Assembly (NCBI GenBank): GCA_008704415.1
Contig: VXIS01000070.1
Location: 62,001 to 126,000, forward strand
DNA length: 64,000 bases
DNA from: Sphaerosporella brunnea
Lineage: Eukaryota > Ascomycota > Pezizomycetes > Pezizales > Pyronemataceae
Direction of reading: 5' to 3'
Below, in pieces: positions 44,670 to 53,917 of the stretch. How positions within the stretch are numbered: position 1 is the stretch's first letter; each line of letters opens with the position of its first letter. The position numbers were made by a program, and so were the translations under genes. The notes beneath the pieces were generated by a model. That model was not told the DNA's origin. It did not search any database and saw only the letters and a list, made by a program, of their open reading frames with translations.

Positions 44670-44887
44670 GATTCTTTTGGGGGTTTTTTTATGGCCCAGA
44701 TATTCTTTAGAATACACCAGAGTTGTTTGGTCATTGGGCTAAAAATAATCATTCGGAAGTTCTACGGTGCTACGGTGATGTATCTTCAAGAATAGCTTGT
44801 ACTTTTTATAGCTAGTAATGATCTTCTCAGGATTCAGATAGACAGAAACTGATAGTTTCACATGAGACAACACCATGCCCATCCAAG
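44670..44887. terminator. T-rich flank with Pol III terminator of tRNA-Arg
   Basis: TTTTGGGGGTTTTTTTATGG at 44675-44694 supplies the T-run needed for Pol III termination. The rest is the 3' flank of the CIA30 gene. Confidence 0.6.
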
Positions 44888-45556
44888 TCAACCCCCTTCC
44901 TTTACAACCGCCAGTGAAAAAATCTCAAGACTGAACGGTCCCTCCTGCTCCTTGTCCCCAAAGAAGCTCCTAACCATGAAACTCATCCGTCTTACATGAC
45001 CCAGATCGAGCTCTGGCGGGGGTTCAACTTTCCTCCCACGATAATATGCCACGAACTCGGAAAATGGCAAAAAAATAATTTCCACGTCCCGATCACTCTT
45101 GTGAGGGGCGGTGAAAGTATACTCGAACGACACAGTGGACGTCTCCATTTTCTTCCAGTCCGTAGGGGAATGGTGTTCGTCGTCATAGGGTAATTCGTTT
45201 TTCAACACCAAAGTGTACTTCTTCGGATTGTTGATCAAGTGCTCTGTTTCTATCAGCCATCCGTATTTGCGGCTGGTGGGATGGGAAAAGGATGTGTGTG
45301 CGTGTGTACCTCTGATCCCCAACTCAATCCCGCTATAACCGCGCCAATCCCAGTTCTGTATACAGGTAGTGCGCACACTTGCGAAGCCCGCGCCGCCAAG
45401 GGTTTTCGAATCGAGGGCTCCAAAGAATATTGCGCTGTTGCCGTGCCCAGCGACGATTAGGTCGCTGGTTGAGGAGCCGCCGCGGAGGGAGTCGTTTTGA
45501 GGCTGCCAGTCTGCCGGGCACCAAGGCGGGAAGATGGTATGGCGTGGCGGAGACAT
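44888..45556 (-). CDS. cia30: CIA30 / NDUFAF1-like complex I assembly factor
   Basis: Single exon, 222 codons from the ATG at 45556 (MSPPRHTIFPPW). The frame stays open to 45733, but those extra residues look non-coding and overlap a GT-rich promoter. Motifs of the CIA30 domain: DSLRGGSSTSDL near residue 25, then FFGALDSKTLGGAGFASVRT, a galactose-binding-like beta sandwich, and EGPFSLEIFSL near the end. In N. crassa CIA30 helps assemble the large membrane arm intermediate of mitochondrial complex I. No obvious mitochondrial presequence is seen, so it may instead be a cytosolic member of the CIA30 family. Confidence 0.88.
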   Translation of the reverse strand: MSPPRHTIFPPWCPADWQPQNDSLRGGSSTSDLIVAGHGNSAIFFGALDSKTLGGAGFASVRTTCIQNWDWRGYSGIELGIRGTHAHTSFSHPTSRKYGWLIETEHLINNPKKYTLVLKNELPYDDEHHSPTDWKKMETSTVSFEYTFTAPHKSDRDVEIIFLPFSEFVAYYRGRKVEPPPELDLGHVRRMSFMVRSFFGDKEQEGPFSLEIFSLAVVKEGG

Positions 45557-45879
45557 TGTTGCTATGGTGGTGTGTGGTGTAGTTGGGCTGGGTTGGGTTG
45601 GCGAAACTTGGGGATGGGCGTTGGCGCCTGATCTGACGAGGTGCCCAAGCGCGGATGACGTAGGGACATGTGTATCGATGCCAAGGCCTAATTCAACACC
45701 GCCGTGATCGGATGCGGTCATGAAAACCCACAATGGTGCTTCGGAAACTCCCTAAAGCAACCAGTCGAGGGCTTTTCTCGGTATTTCATCCACCTGCAAC
45801 TGCCGGTTCTTAAGGGTTGCAGCACGAGTATGCAGAGTACGTTCCTCGAATAAAAGCACACAAGTACTTCTTATAACTA
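45557..45879. other. Intergenic region
   Basis: Promoter side of the CIA30 gene up to the MITE at 45880. Nothing else recognised. Confidence 0.3.
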
Positions 45880-45994
45880 CCGTAGAGCTTCGGTACTAAG
45901 GCAATGTGGCTAAGTGACTTTGCCATGAGGCTGAGTGACTTCTCCGCAGAGCGCAGTGACTTTGCCACATTGCCTTAGTACCGAATCTCTACGG
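45880..45994. mobile_element. Foldback MITE, 115 bp, TA target duplication
   Basis: Arms of about 38 bp: CCGTAGAGCTTCGGTACTAA at the left, TTAGTACCGAATCTCTACGG at the right, with two mismatches. TA on both sides (45878-45879 and 45995-45996). The core contains repeated AGTGACTT motifs. Tc1/mariner-like by its TA duplication. Confidence 0.82.
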
Positions 45995-46078
45995 TATACT
46001 CTTACGTATATGTTCCGGCCCGTACGCGTATAAATCCCAGTCGCGACTTGGACGTCCAGCTCGCGAACAAATAGTATT

Positions 46079-46574
46079 TTGTTTCTTCACGTCCGCAAAC
46101 TACACCATTGGCAGTCCACCACCACTCGCGCCATATCCGCCTCCGAGTCGCACTCCGAATACGATAATCGGAGAATTATGTGTCGGGTTGTGGCTGTTCC
46201 ACAAGAGAATCGGTATAAACTCCGCTGTCAGTATGGACTGCTGAGTGGACTGTTTCCCACTGGCACACTTGCTTCTGTGTGCGAAGCTATTTCCAAAGGT
46301 CTCGGCGACGACATATCTTTGGATACCGAAGGGAGCGAGATTCTACTGCGGCAGGCCGCACAATTGGCAGCTACAAGCAATCGGGCGAGTGTCGCTTGCA
46401 ACTGCAAGAAGGGCTATGGAACATCGCTGTCGCTGCTTCAAGAATGACCTTGAGTGTTCGGTTTACTGTCATTCCACTGAGTATGACTGCGGCAATCTGA
46501 AGCCCTTGAGCGAGCGAACCGAAATTTCCCTCTTGGATAAACCCGGACCGGAGGTGGCAACAAGCAAAATTTGA
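46079..46574 (+). pseudogene. Frameshifted remnant of a CxC-type transposon-associated ORF
   Basis: Two frames each carry half of one Cys-rich motif. The first (46079-46444) ends with VACNCKKGY. The second continues with RCRCFKNDLECSVYCH and YDCGN about 15 bases later. This C-x-C...C-x-C...YCH...C order matches the C-terminal Cys domain found in some eukaryotic transposon proteins. A small indel near 46410-46420 separates the frames, so the product is broken. No upstream catalytic part was found. Confidence 0.6.
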
Positions 46575-47378
46575 ACTGTTGGGGCCAAGGCATCATATCA
46601 GCGGCGATTGACCGAAGTGAGCTCAGGCATGAAGTCTACTGTTGAGCCGGGTTCCAAAAAGCGGAGTCTGAGGGGGACAGTGATTGCGAGCGTACTGTAA
46701 GTTCTCAAAATTCGAGTTTTTGTGGCGGTCTAGTTTTGGCAAGCAGGGCTGATAGAGCAAAAGAATAGGATTCCGGCGAACCGGAAATCGTGTAAATCGG
46801 ATAGGTTTTGGTGAAAACAGAGGGGTGGTGTCGGGGTTTTTTTTTTTCAAGATCTCAGGCTCAGGCTTAGCGACCACTAGACGTCGTTCGTGAGTGGGAA
46901 TACCAGTCGATATCACCTGTTGAAATATAAGTCGACAGTCTTCCACTACCATCGGATTTATCACTCTTTCCAAAGCCCCGTGAGTCGTAGTTCAGGAAGG
47001 ATGCGAAAACGTCGGGTTTTATTTAATCTACCCACACCGTCTATAATTCCCACAAAACAACACGGCAACTCGACAACTGTACAAACATTTCACCAAAACG
47101 GATTGGAAAATTACCAGAAAAACTCGCGGAACATCGAGAAGGGTTAGAATTACGGGTAGGATTAGAGTTACGGTTATGAGGTGAAGTTTAGTGGTTATGG
47201 TCAGTTTGGATTATTTTGTGAATTTTTGTCGTAAAAATTGGACTATCTACAATTGCAAGCGCCCGTCCTGGGTTTTTTGGTCTCTCTTTTTCCTAATTTT
47301 TTGTATCGCATTTCGTGTTATATTGTTGCGTTGTTCCTGCGTTATTGTGTGGCCATGCACATTATAGACCGTGTGGGT
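46575..47378. other. Intergenic region
   Basis: AT-rich with (GGGTTAGAATTACGG)-like degenerate tandem near 47140-47190. No gene seen. Confidence 0.35.
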
Positions 47379-47692
47379 CAGTGTTCCTAATTGCCCAAAA
47401 AGCCCGGCTGTGCGGGCGGGCTGCCAAAAGGTAACAGCCCGGCTGTCTCAAATCACGACGGGCTGGCTGCCGGGCTGCCAAGCACTTCCGACTGAGGTGA
47501 ACCTGTCATGCAGCCATCAGTTCGACCTAGTTACGTCGTAAACCGCAGAGACTGACAAGTGTTTCTGTGTGGCTGTTGTTCCATTCCCCATAGCGCGTGA
47601 TTCTGCATCCGCTGGAAGCCCGCCAGCCAGCCGAAACAGCCCGCCCGTCTTATCGATCAGCCCGACGGGCGGGCTGGCTATTAGGAACACTG
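47379..47692. mobile_element. hAT-type MITE, copy B (314 bp)
   Basis: Ends CAGTGTTCCTAATTGCCC and GCTGGCTATTAGGAACACTG, with a perfect 8-base target duplication GTGTGGGT at 47371-47378 and 47693-47700. Inverted relative to copy A at 22255-22540 and similar throughout, including the GGGCGGGCTGGC-rich subterminal blocks. The perfect duplication indicates a younger insertion than copy A. Confidence 0.88.
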
Positions 47693-47869
47693 GTGTGGGT
47701 ACATTAAAACACGGGACCTTTGCTCGAAGGAAGAAATAGAAGATATTTTAATTTTGGTATTGGTCTAACAGAAAACTTCATCAGAATTAGTCGTTCAGGA
47801 GACCCCCTGACTACAGCCTCACTTGAAAGTATTCCTCAGGCTGAATGAGTGCTCACGGTGATTAGAAGC

Positions 47870-48290
47870 CGTCGCCGAATAGATCGGCTATTACAACAAA
47901 CAACCATAGATTCAATGAATGGGTGACTTCCCGTTGCTCTATTGGGACCGAATAGACCAATCACCTATCCGCTGTATTGAAAGTTGCGGCCTGACTTTTG
48001 ACGTTCTATCGCCGCCAAATTGGCCGTTGCTATAGACAACGGGGTCCCCACCCTCTTCTATTCATTGGATCGATACAGCACGTATAGATGGTTGTTTGTT
48101 GCATAGAACATCGATCTATTCGGCCGCCATAGAACTAGGGGAAGTCACCCAATAGAACGGGGGGTGAGACTCCCTGTCTATATTAACGGTCTATTTGGCA
48201 ATAATAGAACGTCAAAAACTTTCAATTAGAGGACGGGTATGCAATCGTTCTATTCGGACCAAATAGAACGACGGGAAGGCTTCCAGTGGA
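47870..48290. repeat. Motif-dense non-coding repeat (TCTATT / AATAGA)
   Basis: About fifteen occurrences of TCTATT-like or AATAGA-like hexamers in both orientations within 420 bp. Larger shared blocks include ATTGAAAGTT...GACGTTCTAT (about 47980-48015) and its inverse (about 48200-48225), and ACAAACAACCAT (47900) with its inverse (about 48090). A related block occurs at 63024-63125. Non-coding; probably a foldback or compound element. Confidence 0.6.
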
Positions 48291-48477
48291 GAAAATTAGA
48301 CAAAAAACTCCAACGACACAAAAAAAGCAAGACCAATGCTTGAGACCCGAAAAAAACCAAACAGCAAAAAAGCACAGAACTCGAAGGCATAATACGAAAC
48401 AAAAACTAGCCAGAAACTAAACCATCTACAACTATATGGCCTAGATGCCCGACTACTCTTCACCCTCGTCACCCTGG

Positions 48478-49383
48478 TCACCACCCTTCAGCCTCCTCAC
48501 CCTGGTCACCATAATCACCCTCGTCACCCTCGTTACCCTCGTTACCCTCGTCGCCCTCGTTACCCTCGTTACCCTCGTCACCCTCGTTACCCTCCTCGTT
48601 ACCCTCCTCACCCTGGTCACCACCATCACCCTCGTCACCATCATCACCCCCGGCGTCACCCTTGGCCTTCTGCTCACTCTTTTTCTTCTTATCCTTAAGT
48701 CGGGCTTCCTTCATCGCCTCATGGTCTTCGATCCTGGTGTTGGAGAGCGTGTTCCAGTCAGTCACATCGCAAAACGTGCCGGGGCCGTGATTGTTCACCG
48801 CAACCTTTGTGAATTTAGCATATGCACTACATTAATCAAGGGGGAAGTGGCGTCGGCTTACTTCGAATCGCTGACTCTTCAAATAGGTACCGCAAACCGG
48901 GCAGTAAGGATCGGTCTTCTTCTTGGCCTTGAAGGTTGCTTCATCCTCCGCCGACAAAGGCGTCTCCCTGGGCGCCTTTTTCCCCGTTTTCCGCTTTCTT
49001 GGAGTTAGTGTGGCCTTCTTCCTCTTCTTTTTAGCTTTAGTCTGTTTGGGAGCAGGTGGGTCCTCGATATCCTCGTTGTCATTTTCGTTGCCATCCTCCT
49101 CGTCCGCATCCTCCCTCACCTCTTCCTCCGCCTCCTCCTCGTTATCGGATCCACTAGCAGCCTTCTTCTTTCCAGCTGCCTTATTTTTAGCTTTCTTTGG
49201 CGCCGCCCTCTGGGTCTTCCTCTTCTTCTTGATCGTGGCGTCATCATCACCACCGTCATCATCGCCATCATCCTCCGCCGGACGTTTCTTTGTCTTCTTT
49301 TTGGTAACCGTTGGCTGGTCGTCTTCTACCACATCGTCGTCCTCAACGTCTGCAGGAACGGCCTTCTTACGTTTTGCCCCCAT
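48478..49383 (-). CDS. Charged repeat protein with CxxC, probably nuclear; function unknown
   Basis: Exons 49383-48862 and 48804-48478, 282 aa, in phase; intron donor GTAAGC, acceptor CACAAAG. The N-terminal part alternates acidic clusters with basic nuclear-localisation-like clusters (KKKTKKRP, KKKRKT, KKKRKK, PRKRKTGKK). A short ordered core DPYCPVCGTYLKS holds one CxxC, followed across the intron by VAVNNHGPGTFCDVTDWNTL. The C terminus is an acidic Gly-Asn-Glu repeat encoded by a minisatellite. It resembles chromatin- or nucleolus-associated proteins in composition only. Confidence 0.75.
48488..48640 (-). repeat. Coding minisatellite (GAGGGTAAC / GAGGGTGAC)n
   Basis: 9-bp units, about sixteen copies, encoding EGN/EGD triplets in the acidic tail of the charged repeat protein. 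In-frame expansion or loss would change tail length without a frameshift. Confidence 0.85.
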
Positions 49384-49936
49384 TGTTGAATAAGTGGCGT
49401 GTAAGCTTTTTGAATGTTTCTTTTGGGTTTAAATATCAGGCCAGCTGAGGAGTGTTGAAAGTATGGTATATCGCACAAATTATGGACTCGAACCGGTCGA
49501 GGGCGGGTATTGATGAAGGGTGTGGGTTTGTCCACCGCAAAAAAAAGAAGAGGAGAGGGGTTAAGTATCAATAAAAAAAGGGTGTTTCTTTTTGAAGGGC
49601 ATCAGGTTGACAGGGGTGGCTTGACACCTGTCATCCGCGGCCACAAAGTGCTGCGAGGACTTCCTTTGTTTGCTATTCAATCATCTGAAACCTATAAGGG
49701 AAGAGAGCTCAAATTCCGTGGGTTGGCTTTGCCGAGGGTTAGAAAGACGAGATCGATCTGCATTACTCACAGTGTCTTGGGAGCGGGCTGTCGCTTTGTC
49801 TAGTTGATGTCTCAATCATACATATGAACATAAGGGAAAAGATAAGGGTTTGCAAGACTGGTCGACTAACTATGCATTAAGGAAAAGTGTTAAAAATATC
49901 AGGTATCAGCCTCCCTGCTGTGAAAGTCACTCCTCC
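49384..49936. other. Intergenic region
   Basis: Promoter side of the charged protein gene and 3' flank of the AAA+ gene. A 97-codon + strand frame (49510-49803) shows no domain. Confidence 0.35.
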
Positions 49937-52035
49937 TTAAACGCTGCCATCCTCGAGCCGCACAACAAGCGTTTTCTCTCCCTCCTTGATAGATCGAACA
50001 CCCAACTTAAAGTTGCATTTACGCAAAGGCTGGAGATTATCCATCTCCTCTATCAATGCGTCCTTGAGAAGCCACTCCTTGACGATCTCCTGTTTGACCT
50101 TCCGCTTGACTGCATTAGAGATGCTCCGAGCGCCCAAAGTTCTGTCATACTCTCCTTCCACCAGGACCTGATAGACTTCTAGATCGCTGCTTTCAAAGGT
50201 CAGGCTCGAGTGGCGGAGTAGATACGGGTCAGCTTCACAGAGAGAGATTTCTCTTGCCAACTCTTTCTTGAGCGCCCAGAGATATTTGGCGCCAACGATC
50301 AGTTGCTCGCGAGGGGAGAACGGGAAGAAAGGGATCACACGAGTGATCCTGCCAGTGAATGGTGCCTTGAGATAGGTGTCTGTTAGCTAAGTCTTCCATC
50401 TTGATGCACACTGTGTTTACCCACCCCGAAACGTGGTTTCAAGATGGTCTTGAGGATACGCGTCTCGAGAACAGAAATCAACTCCATGCGGTCCTTCAGA
50501 GGGAGGCTGAGTGGATCCATCAGCTCCTCCTCATGTTGTGAATAATACTTCTGGATTTCCTCGTCGGCACAGTTGGTTGTGAGGATCCAGATGACCTTTC
50601 TGCAATCAATCGCAGCATCAGCTGATTGGCGCTGGTCGCGATACGTCCCTGTCACCCATTATCAGACCCAGACGTGAAAAAAGTTTGAAATTCTTTGTTG
50701 TCGCCTATATACCTTCATCGAATGGTAGCAGCAGTGCTTCGTGAACATCTTCACCGCATTTTTCAAATTCATCTAGGAAAACAATGCATGGCTTGCCAGC
50801 GTTCTCAGAGAGGAAATTGTTCATCAAAGAACCTTTTTCATGGCCTTGATATGGAGCCTTCGGTCCCAACAAGTCCGTTTTGTAGTACATTTCTGTGCAG
50901 TCGATAGTGCACAAAGGCAACGACAGGAGCGCTCCCATTTGCCTTGCAAGCTCAGTCTTTCCATGTCCACTTGGGCCTATAAGAGTCAGCCCAAACGTTT
51001 AAACATACACCTCCAACAGGCCTGATGACGCACCCGCAAACACAACTACGAGGGGCTTTGTGCGATCGAGCAGGCTGTGCGCCAAGAGGGCAGTGATCAA
51101 CTCCTGCACCGCAGCATCCTGTCCAATCAAATTGAACGGAACTTGGAACAGCGATTCGTAATGAAAGGCTGTCGCTACTTGCTTCCTTCTCGGAGACGGG
51201 ATAGGCAGCTTTGTCGCCTTGTTCAGGAGGTACTTCTGTGTGATATTGAGGGAAGTTCTAAGTGCTTCCCATATGGATTCGGTGCACCAAGCCGCATTTT
51301 TTGACTTTGGGAAATAGTGTTTTACACTATTTCCAGGCTCTCCTAAAGAAGAAAACAATTCCGTTCCAATGACAGAAGGATCTGCCCCGTGCGCCAAAAG
51401 CGTCCTGACGATTTCAGTGGTGTCTCGCAAGTCGTGTCCATGGAGAATCGCAAATGCCAGAAGGGGCATTTTTGATTCCGGACGGACATTAACCGCGTTA
51501 ACGTTACATCCGTAGTTTATCAGCAATTCCACCACATCCAGCCGATTAGCAGCGACTGCGAAAAACAGAGGATCTAGACTGCACTCTGCGTGCTCTTTGA
51601 TAGCTTCTGCAACCAGACTCGTTTCGAATCGCAACAGATATGTTGAAACTTCGTCCTTGTCAATATTTTCATCGTTTAAGAGTTCCTGTAAGTACCAGAT
51701 GGCAAAAGTATCCGGTTCATAGTAGGGTCTGTCGACATATATATCTGGGCTGATGTATTCCCACCAGAAATCTTCATCCAGTGTACTCGTATCTTTGCCT
51801 GTTTGTCCTGATCAGCTTACTGCACAGCACCACAAGAAACAGAGATAATACCCTGTTTCACTTCGCCGATCGACTTCTCTGACGTAGAGAGGCGAAGCTC
51901 AGCCGTGAATTTGGAATTATTCCACAACTTGCACTTGTCGATGCAGTTGCATTTTCCAGTTCTCTTGAACTCAGGGCATGGCTTGGGCGAGCAGGTCTCG
52001 GAGTCGCTGTTTGAGAGATCCATATCTTCCGCCAT
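49937..52035 (-). CDS. Ankyrin-repeat AAA+ ATPase, ClpB-D2/torsin-like
   Basis: Exons 52035-51852, 51798-51034, 50976-50713, 50648-50425 and 50365-49937, 621 aa, in phase. The N terminus has a Cys-rich patch (CPEFKRTGKCNCIDKC, residues about 20-36). Ankyrin-like repeats follow at about 140-215 (DPLFFAVAANRLDVVELLINYG; LAFAILHGHD...TLLAHGADP). The AAA+ module has Walker A GPSGHGKT at about 317-324, created by splicing, and a pore-loop-like APYQGHEKGS with Tyr about 359 aligned to the ClpB GYVG loop. Walker B FLDEFEK is at about 384, sensor-1 ILTTN, candidate arginine finger in TGRITR, and sensor-2 GARSI. All key ATPase residues are present. It should form a ring and unfold or remodel protein substrates bound by the ankyrin part. 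Cell location and partners are unknown. Confidence 0.85.
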
Positions 52036-52954
52036 ATTTCTGCAGGAACGGGAGTTTTTTTTTCCTCACAGGCTTCTTCCTGCAATATGTTGATTAGAGC
52101 GATCGATGGTGAAAGTGGCTGTGAGAGGTACATATTGGTTGAGGTCGAAGAATGAAAAGAACGCGGTAGACAACTCGGCTCGCTTCTTGTCGATCTTATC
52201 GCCGGCTGCAGTGGCAGATTTAGGTCTAAAAGGACTGCTCTGGAGTTCCATTGTTCAAAAGGAACGGTTCTTTCATGTTTCAAAGAACTCAGAAGAAGCC
52301 GGATCATGTTCTACCAGGCCATCTTCTCTGGTTTGCATACTTTGCCAGAGCAGACTAGTACTATGAAGGCAACGTAAGCAAACCCAGTGATATCAAAGAT
52401 GAAAAAGGATCAGAGGGTCACTCTCTGCTCTAGCTCTCCACCGCAGAGGTGGAGTTTGCTGGATAATTGCCGGTAGCAAACCGTTAATCCCCAAATCGAG
52501 TCTTGTTGTAAGCAAACTGCGGCTCCTTTATTATTTTGTAAAGTCAGTTGTTGCCTCATAATAACGGTCGTGGAAATCTGGCATGAAGGCGCGTTCCACA
52601 ATGACCAGAGCTGTCTATAGTTTTCGCTCAAAAGGGAGCCGAAAAGGGGTAATTGATCGGAAATTCGGAATTAGGTACATATATAAACTAGGACAAATAA
52701 AATGGGAAAATTCGCACTCACTCTTCACCACCTTACCAAAAATCACCATTTGGTCCAAAAAATTGACCGCTGGCCGGGAAAGTAGAAAAACACATGAAAT
52801 TCAATCCCCGAAGAATCTGAAAAAAGAGAGCAAACTTGGAGGCACTGTGAACTGGGAGGTGGTGTTGAGAGCTTTTCGGAAGGAGATTTTGTATGGGGCC
52901 CCATACAAAAAGTGACTTGACAACGGCCTCTGCCATTATTTTTGTCCTGTGACT
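52036..52954. other. Intergenic region between AAA+ and retropepsin genes
   Basis: Contains a domainless frame (52583-52915, +) and a 24-bp perfect palindrome at 52887-52910. Probably includes the AAA+ promoter. Confidence 0.35.
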
Positions 52955-53360
52955 GTACATGTTCTATTCTGCCGAGCAAGCATCCTGGCGACCAACTGGC
53001 CGACCAACCGAGCAAACAATCGACACAGCCAGTGCTCAGTGGCTCAAAATTTTCTCTACCGAAGATAATCCTCTCGGATGTGTTCCCAAAGTTTTTTCAG
53101 GAAAATCGGAAGCCATTCAGAACCCGTATGGGCCTCTTCACCAGGATTGCAGGAGTCCACATCTCGAAGTTGCTGCCGATAGAACAGCCCCAAATTTCGC
53201 AAAGGTGATCTTCTGTGGTGGCATTTTATGTTCCGGGATTTGATTGATTCTCTACTACAGGGCGTTGGAGCTATTGTTGAATATCAATAGTTGTTTGCTC
53301 GGTTGGCCGGCCGGTGGTCGGCGGTACAGTTTGCTCTGCAGGATAGAACATACTAGTACA
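52955..53360. mobile_element. Element with long imperfect inverted repeats (about 400 bp)
   Basis: Left arm 52955-53026 (GTACATGTTCTATTCTGCC ... ACCAACCGAGCAAACAAT) matches, inverted, the right arm 53283-53360 (TTGTTTGCTCGGTTGGCC ... GGATAGAACATAC). The arms are about 75 bp at roughly 75-80 percent by eye. The interior is unrelated. No clear target duplication, so ends are approximate. Confidence 0.55.
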
Positions 53361-53917
53361 TGTCCTCTTTCATGCAAGTCGGCGACGCCGTTGGACCCAA
53401 AAAAAAAAATCAAAAAAAAATCAGTATATCAAGTTAATAGCTCGTCAATCTGCTTCCAATGCTGCTTTCATCCAGTTTGGCATGTGGCGTTGCCTGTGGC
53501 ATCCGTCAGTACCCTGTGCTTATGTCCCCTTTGTTTGTAATCCCCTTCCGCTCGCGTCCAAATATTTAATCCAGATACCTTAACAGATCAAGATATTTCA
53601 GCACGCGTTATCCTAGACAAGTGCTTTCAGTATTCTATGACACCTACTTAAACTAGCCCTGTTGGCGATGAAATCCTTTCATCAGAGGTTCTCGCGGCAA
53701 TCCAAGCCGAAGCCACAAAACGCAAGACAACAACACCCCAATACTGTTCATTCCGAAAGAAAGCACAAATCCTCTGACTCCTTATATACACATTCTACAC
53801 ACGCGTATGTACGTGCATATACATATTCACCATCCACCCTAAAAAAAAAAAAGCCAACCTCCGCCCAACACAATGCATTCATTTACAAAAAAGGCTTCCA
53901 CAATTTCCCCTGCCCAT
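53361..53917. other. Intergenic region
   Basis: Short A-rich runs at 53400-53420. No gene seen; likely 3' flank of the retropepsin gene. Confidence 0.3.
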
